NCBI RefSeq assembly: GCF_963662255.1
Contig: NC_085046.1
Span: 97,667,324 to 97,731,323 of the forward strand
Length of the DNA stretch: 64,000 bases
Direction of reading: 5' to 3'
DNA from: Cinclus cinclus
Lineage: Eukaryota > Chordata > Aves > Passeriformes > Cinclidae
Made by a program: the position numbers and the translations under genes. A model generated the notes under the pieces. That model ran no database searches. It was not told where the DNA came from and saw only the letters and a list, made by a program, of their open reading frames with translations. This document shows, one piece after another, positions 32,736-44,600 of the stretch. Each line of letters begins with the position of its first letter. The stretch's first letter is position 1.

Positions 32736-35627
32736 GCTGTTTAAAAAGGTGAGGCATAGTCATCAGTACCAATTTTGAAATGCCTCCAGTCTGACTGAAC
32801 TGCCAAGGCCAAGATGGTCCTTAAAACATGTAAATATGTAGAAACTGCTATAATGAATCAAGGTTTTCTCTGTTTATTTCATCTTCAATGGTCAGGATTG
32901 AATACATCAGAAAAAGATACTAAAATCTCTATTCAAAAATCTGCCTAAAGGGAAAATTTCCTCTGAATTCTTATTAGATAGTTCCTAGCTTATATCTGAA
33001 TGCATGAAGATTTATAGCCCTCACTTTTTAATTCAAACTGATGTAACTTGAGTCCTACTTAAGTCTTGGCCTTGCTTATGCCTTGGGGCAATAAGAGCAA
33101 TGGTTTTATTTTGCAGTAGGTAAGAATTTTCCCCTTCTGTTATTTTTAGATATTTTTAAATAGAAAATGAGAGTGATCCTATGAATCTTCATTTTTCCTG
33201 CTCTGAGACTTCCCCAGGTTTAAACTAATCTGATTACTAGCTAGAATTGCAGTAATATTATTTGTGCAAAAATGCAAATGTTATAAATTTCACAACTTTC
33301 AATAATGAATAATAAAATATTATTTATCTATAATATTAATTACATTTAAGGCATCTCAGTGCTGAAGAAAAGTGTGAGTGTCATCACTATAAAAAGAAAT
33401 GTGAGACTATCTTTTCTCTGTAGGTTCAAAACTTAGAATTACACCTGGTTCAATACTTGAAAGACCAAATGGACAAGTGAGTTCTCTATAATTATGACCA
33501 TGCCCCAGCTCTAATGCAGGCTTATTAGTTGTGTCTTTAAGGTTAATTTAAAGTCCAGAAATCTGACATTAAAAGCATTATGCTTCCTAAAAGAGCTAAG
33601 AAAATCTGGGCACAGTGTTCTTAATACTTACTGAAATGTTTGAAATGTCATATACAAGTCCAGATACATAATTTTTCTCCAATAATTCCAAATATTTTAG
33701 AGGTCCTTTAACTTTTTATATAGCAAATCTAAAAAGCTTAAAACAATAACTAAAGAAGATTTGCTTGTACTACACTATGTGGTAAATCCACTATTTACCT
33801 TTCCATGGATAATGTGTGTGTTTACATCACACTCTGGTTCAGGCTTCAGACAAGGTACATAAGTCTCCTTTGAAGAAAGATGGGACAATTTCTTTTTGCA
33901 CCTGATTTAATGAAAAAAAAGAAAACAAAAACACAACAAAACCCAAAAAACTAGGAAGTAGTCCTTCCATGCTTAAAAATAATAAAAACTTTCCAAGTCA
34001 ATTTCAGTGCTAAGCTTTCACCACTTTTCCTAGACGACATCATCACTGTCTTTGACTCTACGACATGTACATGGCATTTGAAATCTCTGAGTTCTCTGCT
34101 TTCTGATATTTCAAAGACAAATGTCACTCAAACACTGCTGCTGCACACTTTAACTACTGCATGTCAGTAGTTACCAAAGCAATATGTAAATAATTTTATT
34201 TTTGTTTCAATGATGAAAATTTAATATATGCTTATGTCACAGCCAAACATAAGAAAAATATGTTGTTTCTGAGTATATTAATCTGCTGTTTTTTCTTGTT
34301 GTCTTTTCACTAAAACATCCTTGATTTGTTTGTGTAACTGTAGCTAAAGAGGGATCTTAATGACTGTAGTAAGACAAACTAAGAATATAATTGATGCACA
34401 AGTCAGTGCAGCATAAAAAATTACTTCCCAGCTTCTAGAGCTCCACTGTTCTAGATGATGAGATTGAGCATAAAGAAACACTATTAATAAGTATTTAATA
34501 TTTTAATTATGATCTCTATTGATCCTAATGGATCATAAAACCTGGAATAGTAGCATTATTCAGTAATCCTAATGCATGTTTAGTGTCCTTTGAAACCAGA
34601 CTTTTATATGCAATTTTTTTCCCAATTACTTTCATATGTCTTCAGTTTTTCAGTTTGCATATATACAGATGTATGTGCATTTAGTTGCCAAAGATAGAAA
34701 AGCCAACATGTGGTGATTGTTGAAAATAATGGGTTTTCCTACCTTTTACCAGAAGCTGTGGCAGGTGGTGCTATAATTTGCAAGACTTCCTCTCCTGCCT
34801 CTCATGGAGCAGACTAATTAGTTCATGACTGTACAATACTTTGAAAGCAGTCAGTAAAATATAATTAGCCCTATATATTACTAGAAAAGCCTTAAATATC
34901 TTCAGTGACTCTGTATCAATGATTTTTCTTATGTCACTCTCTAACTGGTCTTCAAAGAATTTTCTTAATGTCTAATTTGATTTTCACATTTTATGGATTT
35001 TGTTCACAACATGATGGTTGGCTGGAAATTGTCACCTGTTCAAAAGATATTTTCCAAATGAGAAATACCCACAGAAAAACTGGCTTCAGTAGGAACTTGA
35101 ATAGCAGATTAAAAATTTCCCTATTATAACAAACCTCAAAATCATCTCAAATATAGATTTTAGGGCCTAGACACAGGAGATACTATATATAATTTATCAA
35201 AAATCTAACACTCAGATGACATTCAAGGTTTGCCACTCGGCTTTTACCAGCAAGGATTACCAACAAGCTGTTTGCAATTTGGAGAAGGTTAGCTTCCAAT
35301 CTGTACTTTGAAATCCTTCCTCAATGATTTTTTTTCCTTTCTTAATGTACTTTTTAATCCACTTACTATGTAAGTATTTAACCACCCTCACCTTACTTTT
35401 TTGACAACTTTAGGCATTCTTTTTGTGGAAATGTCTTCATGATCCTTACATATATGGCATATTCATATGCAAATACGAACATAAATATTTATATGGTCAA
35501 ACAACATTAAAGAAATGTGACAATTATTTCCTGAAAATGTGACTGGCAGTGAAATGAGAAATCTAAAAAGAAGAGACCCAGACTGACATGCAAGATATAG
35601 AAGAGGCAAAGAGATGACTTCCACCTT
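32736..35627. other. unique AT-rich DNA with one exon-like segment
   Basis: No gene is recognised apart from the short exon-like segment at 33424-33476, listed separately. The remainder is AT-rich with short frames. Confidence 0.5.
33424..33476 (+). other. open exon-like segment C
   Basis: An acceptor-like TATCTTTTCTCTGTAG precedes and ACAA|GTGAGTT follows. The 53 bases are open in phase 0 and would encode VQNLELHLVQYLKDQMD, which has an amphipathic, helix-like look. In the phase left by segment B the sequence hits a stop, so C cannot follow B directly. No family is recognised. Confidence 0.18.
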
Positions 35628-36012
35628 TATTTCCTGTCATGTCCTTGGTGCAAAGGTGTGTAAAAGTGATCTCCCTTGACACATCTGTGAACACAAACAG
35701 CAGCAGACAGAATATCCACTGCTCTCTGGTCTATTTTCAAGACATCCAATCCAGGCAGGTATCTTCTCTGTTTCTGAGGTGAAGGGCTTCTGGGGCCAGC
35801 AGGGGAAGACAGGTAGGTGAAGAAGGCAGGGATTTTTTGGTGGACATGCGGTCTGACAGTGGAGCTGTCACTTGAGCATTTATTTCCTCCTACTTGCTGA
35901 CTGCTGGTCTGATAGAAAATCCTCTGCATGAGCTTTTTCTGTCTGTGTAGCCTGATGTTCTCTACAACCCTGTACTCTCTCCGCAGCTTTCTCCCAACAA
36001 TATTTCCTGTCA
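35628..36012 (-). other. GC-richer island flanked by 12-base direct repeats, with a 128-codon minus frame
   Basis: TATTTCCTGTCA occurs perfectly at 35628-35639 and 36001-36012. The 361 bases between are visibly less AT-rich than both flanks. A minus-strand frame runs through almost exactly this interval (36013 down to 35627) but starts on TTG, not ATG. Its product is basic (KLRREYR, RQKKLMQR) with a Ser/Pro patch (SSPAGPRSPSPQKQRR) and two close Cys (CVHRC). I recognise no domain. The flanking repeats could be a target-site duplication of a retroposed or other insertion, but there is no poly(A), no inverted termini and no known element. It could also be an old exon or chance. Confidence 0.35.
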
Positions 36013-36103
36013 ATCTTTCCTATGTTTCTTCAACTAAGCACTTCCTGTCAAAATCTCGATAGGAAATAAAGACAAAATGAGTAAACAGAAGCATTAACAC
36101 ATT
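36013..36103. other. short unique spacer
   Basis: Contains another CTTCCTGTCA word at about 36041-36050, similar to the direct repeat just to the left. Nothing else is seen. Confidence 0.45.
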
Positions 36104-36121
36104 CCCCCCCCCCCCCCCCCC
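36104..36121. repeat. poly-C run (C18)
   Basis: Eighteen consecutive C, unusual in this AT-rich background. The G-rich complementary strand could form quadruplexes, and run length is also a typical sequencing weak point. Confidence 0.95.
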
Positions 36122-36903
36122 ACTGATTAATGTGCTTTCTCTCTTTTCTTGTCTTTGCTTTTAGAATATTTTTTTTAGTTCTTGTTTCCAGACATTTCTT
36201 AATTTGCCACATTTGCAGTCATTCATACCACAAGGAGGGAGGAATTTCACCATTAGGCTCAGGAATATTAAAAGTAGAAATGCTAAAGAACTGCAGTGTG
36301 GTACAATCATCAATTGTAGAGAAACATGGAGAAACATCTAACTGCAATTATGAGGTAAAACTCAATACTTTGATCTAGGCAAAGTACCACAATCTTCCAT
36401 GAATTTTTGCACATCCTTCTTCAATTTAATAAAGTTCTAAAAAATAATGCAGAAAATGGTACAATAATCTCAAACCTTATTCCAGTCCATGAAATTACCT
36501 ACACCAAAGAAAAAAATACAATCTATGCTTCCCAGCAATTAGATTTCTTACAGGTTGCTGAAGTTGTAGGCAGAGAAAAGATCTTGGTGTTTCTAATAGA
36601 GCAGCTGTTCAAATATTCTGCCTTATTTCTCTACTTTCTCTAGTGCTTGTGAGATAGAAAGCCAGTGAAGCTGTAACAGATGAAACTAAGTATGTTTACA
36701 CAAATTTATAATCTAAATGACAAAAAAAAGTATAAGAACAAGAGCAGATTTTTTTTTTTTTTGCTATGTTCAGGGATTACTTGATGTATGATCTAGTATT
36801 CATAAATGCAAGGAGCTGATTTCGGTAAATTACACGTCCCTAATCTAAGAGATTTTTTCTGGTGTGGAGTTTGTTTATTTGTTTGTTTTTTCACAAAAAT
36901 ATT

Positions 36904-36905
<2 letters not shown>
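36122..36905. other. unique AT-rich non-coding DNA
   Basis: Frames at 36130-36378 and 36407-36643 are motif-free. No gene is recognised. Confidence 0.5.

Positions 36906-36950
<45 letters not shown>
36906..36950. repeat. poly-T run (T45)
   Basis: Forty-five uninterrupted T. If it were the tail of a minus-strand retrocopy, its body would lie just right of 36950. That sequence shows no AATAAA on the minus strand and no recognised gene, so it is called a simple homopolymer. Confidence 0.95.
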
Positions 36951-36953
<3 letters not shown>

Positions 36954-39900
36954 TTGGTGGTTTGATTATGGTGAAGTTTTGATTTATAGTCCCAGAGAAT
37001 CACTACATCAATTGCAGGAGAGCTGGCTCTCAACTGACATCTTCCAGGTACTCATTCCTTTCTCTGCCTCTCAGTGTTCATCTTGCACTCTAGCATAATG
37101 ACACTGTTTCTTTATTGTCTTCTCATTTCAGATATTTGAGGTCACTTGGCAAGTCGTGTTGAATACTGTATTGTCTGTGTTTGAGACAGCTACATAAGAG
37201 TCCATACTTAAACTTAGGTATAAACTCCCAGACACTGCATCTTTAGAAGTTCTTTTAACAGAAATCATGTTTGCCTAGTTGTAAACAGAGGGTTTCCTTG
37301 TAGCCATGATTGTTTGCAAGCTCTTTTTCTCATGCTCAGTCATGTACCCCCCCCTTCCAAATATGTATTCAGTATGACCTCAAATAGATCAAGATCCAAA
37401 ATCACTTCAGCAGAAAAATAGTATTAGAAAAATATAAAGTTTCTCATGAAAAAAAAAGAAAAAACAACAGAAAAATAATGACGTAAGAATCAAAACTGAG
37501 CATACTTTGGATAAGAGCTTACTTTGAAATCTCTTCCTCTGAAAATATTTTATGAACAAATGGGGAGGGGAGGGAGTGGGGGATTATATGGAGTTATGCG
37601 TGTATTTAATAGCTGTGGTGAACCACTACCAGAGGGATTTCAGAGAGCTATGGAAATGAGATTCGCTGATGGATTTCCCACCAGGGCAGGAATGCTCCCT
37701 AGAGTACAGTGTTTACTGCTCTCCTCAGATAAGTTTCATATTTTTTGAGAGGATGTCAGACTGTGGCACTAAGCTTCATCTAATTATGTCTACAAAGTGT
37801 CAGTTTGCAGCCTCTAGCTCAAAAGTTGGAAGAGACCTAGGTGTGTATATTGCTACCAAGCAGTATAATGTTTGGAGGTAGAGTCCCCCATGATCAATGA
37901 ACTTGTCCAGCCCACCTCTACTCCCACTTCCAGAGCAGTTTGGCTGTACCCAGTAGAATGACATATGTCTTCAGACCTACCAAAAGTTATTCACTCCCAG
38001 CAGCTATGACAGGGAAAAGGTGCCATTTTCCATGCTTGCCTGAATGCCTTATCTCAGTGACCATTTTTGTCAGGACTGATGGCTTTAAGAATGAATGCAA
38101 AGATCAAGCTGTTTCAATAGTTCTGTGTCAGCCTGTTCTCAAAATCCAGCACTATCCTGAGCTGTGGATGTGCCCGTGGTGAGTTTCCCCACTCAAATAA
38201 AAGCCAAACAGGAGTACAGAGGGCCCTACACATTCCTCCATTATTTACTTCAACCTTCTCTGTAAAGGAAAGGAGCAGAGACAGATTGTCTTAAAAAAAC
38301 TTCTCTGAATTCAGCATCTATCAAACTTAAGATGCCTACAGATGGTAGAAATACTAAAATGTTAGATTGTCAGGTAAGATTTGTTTCATTAGTCTTTAGA
38401 CATTTAACATTCCATATAGGAAACTGTAATTACAACAAAGGTAGCCTCTAGCCTCTAGTCCCATGAGAAGCTGTTGGCCTTCCCACAACCAATAAATGAT
38501 GCCAAGCACATTTATTTGCCTTCTTTCTGTTTTCAGTGGGGTTTTACTCAATAAAAGTTAACAAAATATATTTTTTCCAGTATGTATTTTGCATCTTGAA
38601 ATAAATTAAATGACAATACATAGTAAGTTGTCTGTCCTAGCCTTTCTTACCTTAAGGTATATATTCTGCATTGCAGTGTGCTGATATTGTTTAAATATGT
38701 TGTTTACTCTGCAATACTGCTTAACCAAAAAATCACTTGGGACCTAAGAGTAGGATAAAGGGCTAATTACATACACCTTTATTGCACATTGCTTGAATGC
38801 TGGTTCTCACGCTTTTCTTTTGAGCATACTGTGCAGTTTTTTGCAGAGGATACAAGTGAAAGGAGGGGAGATGAAAGGTTGTTTGATAAAAACAGTGTTC
38901 AAGAATGGGCAAAGGCACTTTTATCTTTTACTGTGTGAGACCACTCTGGTGTATGACATCTTTTGGGGTTTTCATTCATTTTCTGTAGGGATATGTGATG
39001 TATCTTGGTATATGCATGCATAAAATTCATAGATTTTGATAATTGTCTTGTGGACATACCTTGCAGAGGTACTCATGAAAATCAGTCCAAGATATTTATA
39101 TTTGCTGGTTTAGAAATGTAAACACAATTTGCTATATGCTGACCCATGGGAAAAAAAACCCAAACTCACAGCATTCAAAATGTGACATCATTAAATACTA
39201 TAGGTGAACAGAAAAATTTATTTCCAGGTGTGATTATCATTTGACATCACCAAAGTTCTTAAATTTTCTGATTTTCTGCCATGTGGCAATAAAATGAACA
39301 ACATCCAAAGATTTTGGACTCAGGGACTCATCTTTTCTTTGCAGTATTTATCAGTATTTATAGTGTGCTTAGTTGGTTGCTATTTTGGGAAGATAAATAT
39401 CATGAAAGCTTCCAGCAATTTGGAGTCAATATTTTTAATAAGGCTATATATGGCATAAAATTAAACAAATTGAGCATAGCAATAGGTGAAATGGCATAAA
39501 CACTCAGAATACATTTAAGTGGTTTTCAGTCATAGTGTGTTTGGAAATGTTTCAATCATTCATACTTTCATTTCACTAATGTTGTGACAAATCATGGAAT
39601 ATTTGCTATTTGCTATTTGTAATTGTTATTTCTTCTTTTAAAATATATTTTTAAATTGCCAGTCTTGGTGACAGGGAAGGATCCATCTGTACAAATATAA
39701 TTCCTTTTCAGTTGTATGCTAAAAACTAAAATGTGTAAGGGAAAATAGGTGAAAAAATGGAGGACAGAAATCATAACTGTTGAGCACTGTAGAGTTCTTC
39801 AGAAAGTTAATGCATTTATTTCAAAAATGTGTCTGTTCTGCACACAATATTGAGCCAGTATTTTGGTGCAGTATGAAGTAACTTAATCATGCACAACAGT

Positions 39901-40252
39901 GTTATTCTTCTTTAATAGTGCTGTAATTGATTGGAATAAAACCATACAATGTTAATCTAATAAGAGTTATGAATCAGATATTCCCATAAAAAAAAGTAAG
40001 GATAAATATTATTCATTCTTGGAAATAAAACTAAGAGTAAATTAACATATTTTAATTAGAAAATAAATCAAGATCCAGTTCAAAGTTATAAAGCCTATCT
40101 ATAAATATTCATCTATTTCTTTTTTCATATGTCTAATTGGAATTCCATACTTGTGAAAAAACTTTAGTTTTCCAGCATTCATAAAGAAAAAAATGCTTTA
40201 TTGTAGTTTATAATTTACACTCAAACAAAAATATCTAGAAACACTAAAGGTA

Positions 40253-40253
<1 letters not shown>
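36951..40253. other. unique non-coding DNA, moderately less AT-rich at 37550-38280
   Basis: No gene is recognised. 37524-38182 carries several overlapping plus frames (74-80 codons) in a locally GC-richer stretch, without known motifs. A faint CR1-like word around 37827-37846 was not strong enough to call. Confidence 0.45.

Positions 40254-40288
<35 letters not shown>
40254..40288. repeat. (GATA)n microsatellite
   Basis: About eight to nine perfect tetranucleotide units. The minus-strand YLSIYLSI frame is a translation of this repeat. Confidence 0.95.
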
Positions 40289-41607
40289 CAAACATTAAAT
40301 CCCCATTGCCCAAGTTTGAAATGTACAAATATCCACTCATAAATTTCTCTTTTTATATGAAAGCATACTAAAAGATAACATTCAGTTTCTGAACAGTGTT
40401 TTGAATTGAAAGTATTCAGTCTTTCACACCATCTTTCTAACAAGTGTATTTGTAGTAGCTGTTAAATCATTGGAGTTCACAATAGAATATTCCCACAAAC
40501 AATCTAAGACAATTCTTTTAAAAGGAAAAAAATGACGATAAAAATCCCTAGAATAAATTGCAAATAGGTCAGTAGATTCTGACTTAATCAAGTGATATGT
40601 GAACAGCAAAATAAATATTAATTTCAAATTAGTCTCTAATTATAAATATTACCTGCACATCACAGATACCCAGATCGCTAATCTGCAAACTAATTAAGTA
40701 GCAGCATCTACATACAAATGAGGATGTGTGCTGTAGGAAACAAGGAAATAAAGCATTACCCAAAATCTGTAGCATTCAGTGAATAAATACAGAATTATGA
40801 AAGTTTTATTTAATATTTATTTTCAGATCAGCATACAATTGTACATGTATGTTGATAAATTTCTACAAGACAATGGAAATAACATTCATGTGTCTGTTCA
40901 ACAAATGTGGTATGTCTCACATTCTTGAAGTGGCATACGAATAAGTCAGATATTGGGAAATTAAAATATTGCATAACCAGACTACAGGAAGGATCAATTC
41001 ACCAAGAAAATAATGGAACACTCCCACAAATCTTGGAAATTTGATTATGCCCTTGAGGATAGTTACTGAATTTGTCTTGCTTTGAAGTAGAAGCTCCAAA
41101 ATAGATAGCATGGATGAGCTCTGCAAGTTCTACACATATTTTTACTTACAAATAAAAAAAATAAATAAAACTTTGCTTAACTCAAACATAAGGAATAATT
41201 GACTTTCAGAAAAGTCCCATTACTTAATTCAGTCAGTAGTAAATAAATCTAACACCATGGCTACCCAGTGACACATCTCCCTCCTCTTTAACTATTTGTG
41301 TAGTGGAAACTCCCAAGTGACTACAGGGAATAATCAGTCATGCATTCAACTCAATCAAACTTTAATGACGGACACATCTATTAGATGCAAGTGCAGCACT
41401 CCTCATGGATCACAGGCCATCTTTCAGAAGCAATTAATTTTCTTCAGTGACTATCATGGGGATGACCCAAAACATGGCTGATTTAATATATTCATGACTG
41501 TGATACTTTCTTTTGAATTTGCATGAATTTCAAAATCAACATGCAATTCTCTAATGGCTTCAGAGAACAAATATATACAGAATTTGAACTTTGATATAGT
41601 TTGGAGG
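40289..41607. other. unique AT-rich non-coding DNA
   Basis: No gene or mobile element is recognised. Confidence 0.55.
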
Positions 41608-41629
41608 GTTTTGTTTTGTTTTGTTTTGT

Positions 41630-41660
<31 letters not shown>
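41608..41660. repeat. (GTTTT)n microsatellite
   Basis: About ten GTTTT units with one six-T interruption. It is the complement type of the CAAAA array at 24725. Confidence 0.95.
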
Positions 41661-44600
41661 ATTTAGATGTGAACCATTCATTTGAAATCATGCTTTCAGA
41701 TATCAAACAGGATAAATATACTGTATGTCCTTTTAATTCCTTATTAAGGTTATCCTTCCCTCTTCTAAGAAATTATGTTTATGATTTAAATGCACTTCTG
41801 CCTCCAGTTTACAAGTGTGTCATTCTGTTTATTCTCTATTAAGAGCTGTCATTGAGCCTCACTGTTTTATTCTTGTGCAGAAAAACATATAATAAAGCTC
41901 TATATCAAAAAAGGAGTAAGATGTTTTTGTCCATTTCCACATAACAGGAGATGGTATTACTCTTGCTCACGTATTTGTCACAAAATACTGTATTTGTACT
42001 GTTTGAATAAATAGGTACGCCTAGTACAAGCTAAATTTGTTGATGAATCCTTTTAAGCTAAGTATGTCGCTGTACAATTTTGCTCCTTTCCGATATCTGA
42101 GGAGCAACATTATCCTCCTATTACAGAGGATACAGGAGTTAATTAGTTGAGTCGTTCAAGCTGTCAGGAATACAAAATCCCACATGCAAACTAGTGCTCC
42201 ACAGAATGGTGATGATGAAAGCCATCGTCCACTTAGGTAAAACTTTGTACTTTGAAGGACTGAAAGCAGCTTTAAGTAACAGTTCAGACTTTCTTTGGGA
42301 GTCATCTTGAACCTTGACCTCAAGCTTCTAAGTCAAAGTTATCCTGGAGAAAGACCAAGCCAGATGGTCTTTTTTTTGCAATATTTCTCTGTCTTGATTC
42401 AGTATTTCTTACACTGTGCCTTCTAATATAAAAATACGCACTTTATATTTTTCTTAAAATACATCAGCTGCCTGACTGGCAGTGCCTTATATGCCTACCC
42501 TCAGTAAGGTACTCCCTAAAATTACTTAAATTCTTCTTTGCTCTGCTGGAAGGTATGTTTTGCAAGTTGAGAATGCATATCATTTGTCACAGGAAGAAGT
42601 TAGCCAGGTAATGGTGAGGTCAGATGTCAGCCGTAGCTTCTTAGCATGCATCAAGATCTGTGACTCTGAGGTCTGCTGGGAACAGAGTGCTCAAGGGAGA
42701 GTCACTGGAGCTTTTTTTTCAGTTCACTGACAGCTTGGAAAGCTACTATGTTGATCACAAATACTGCCTCACACAGTTTTTATCTTATTCAATGGCCAGA
42801 AAAGGCTCTGTTTTCTCCAGGCCTATGATGTTTTCTGTAAACTTGTTTACGACTGTCTCAGATTTTTCTTTTCACATTCTTTTACGGTGTATCAGTTCCA
42901 CACATTGAGCCAGATGATATCCTCCCGCCCAGTCTTATTGTCATGGTTATCTTGAGCTGTAAATTTCATTTTGTAATGGAAATTTAAAAGCTATTACACT
43001 TGAGATTTTAATGGAATCATTATGGTCAGAAAGAGCTTTAGAGACTGTTTCAGTATGATGACTAGTTTTCAATTATTTTAAGAGGAGAAAATAATTTGGA
43101 TATGTTACAATGTTTTGTTTATATCACCTAAATTTGTTTTTATTTTTATATTAAACCTGTTATGTTATGAAATATTTTTCTGCTGTTCTCTGAGAAGGAA
43201 TAATGATTTAATAATTTTGAAACACTTTGCTAAGTTTGGCTTTATCCATGTTTTTAAGTGGATTGAAAATTATATATTTTTGTATCTTTTTGTAAAATTT
43301 CATGAAAAATAGTCATTCCTGACTACACTTTACTGTCATTCTTTGGATTAGCCAAAGAACATAAATTCTTTTCCTGTGTATACTCAAAATATTTATGACA
43401 CTTAATGCGTAGTCTGTGATATACAATAACAAAAGAGTGGCCAAGATCAGCATTCACAATTCCACTCTTCCATTGAAACCTTCTGCACAATCTAGGAGAG
43501 CTCTGCAAGCATATGTTGCAAATCATTAAAATCAAATAAATGATGCTGAACAATTATTGTCAGTGTAGATTTTTGCTGGGGTTGAAGGAATTTGCTTCTC
43601 CTTTCAAATGGTATGATATATCAAGGATACAAACAAATAATACAATGATAAATGCAAATTTATTAAAAACTACTTAAAAAACAATCCTGAATTTTATTTA
43701 AGACCATTGCAAAATATATATTTAATATATACACACATAGATGTGTATTTTAAAATAGTTTTACTTCTATTTGTAGAGATGTGTAATTCCTAAATTTTTT
43801 CTGCTAAATTTTGAGTTCTCTAAATTCAGCTCAGCTTTGAGTCTATCCCATTACAATTCTTTATTTCTTTGTCTTGTCTTTAACAGAGTCCCACTTCATG
43901 TTATTAATTACTTACTGCAAATTAATTTATTTATATTTTAGATTTAAAATTATAAAATTAATAGTTGTATCTATTTTATCTTCATTTATCACTTTTACTG
44001 TCACTTAAAAAAAACCTGTCAACATCAGAACCCAAAACTCTTTTGCATGGAGGAAATAACCATTTTTTAGGTATATAGTCCTCTTGGTTTCTCATGAAAC
44101 ATTCTGTGGGTTTGTTTTTATTTATGAAAGAATAATTGTTTGTTCTCATTTTTTACATGCTTTCCAGCTGGTAAATGCTTCTAATTATTGTCATGATAAG
44201 AGCCATAAATAAGCATAAAGAGACATTTATGTGTTTTTTAAAGAATTTAAGTATTCTGACTTTGTAACTGAGAGCTGTTAGATCACTCACTGAATGACAC
44301 CTGTCAAACATCAACATTTTCCACAGGACTTTTCCCCGGTACTCCTAATTCCCCTCTCTTTCCCATTTAGCACCTCAAGACTTAAATTATCCTGCATCCG
44401 TCCTCTGTAGGGCACACAGAATGAAACTATCAGTTCTGAGTAGTGTTCAAATCCCTTGGCTTGGATAGAGCAACCTTGACCTTCAGAAATAGAGCTGGTT
44501 ATAAATAACTCTCTTTCTCCATGGCTTTGGGAAAGGGACTTTTTTCTACTCCCCCCAAAAGTACTGAATGACAGCACTAAAGAAAGGGATTACTGATCTG

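Noticed and set aside
37800..37870. CR1-like word GTTGGAAGAGACCTAGGTGT
   Set aside because: Only about 20 bases resemble a CR1 block. The bases on either side do not continue the family, so it cannot be told from coincidence.
38329..38370. 42-base open segment starting ATG before TGTCAG|GTAAGAT
   Set aside because: The donor is good, but the left side (AAACTTAAG) is not a credible acceptor and no promoter or start context is visible.
44451..44470. GTTCAAATCC, a tRNA B-box-like word
   Set aside because: No matching A box or cloverleaf stems are found at tRNA distance. No tRNA gene could be supported anywhere in the window.
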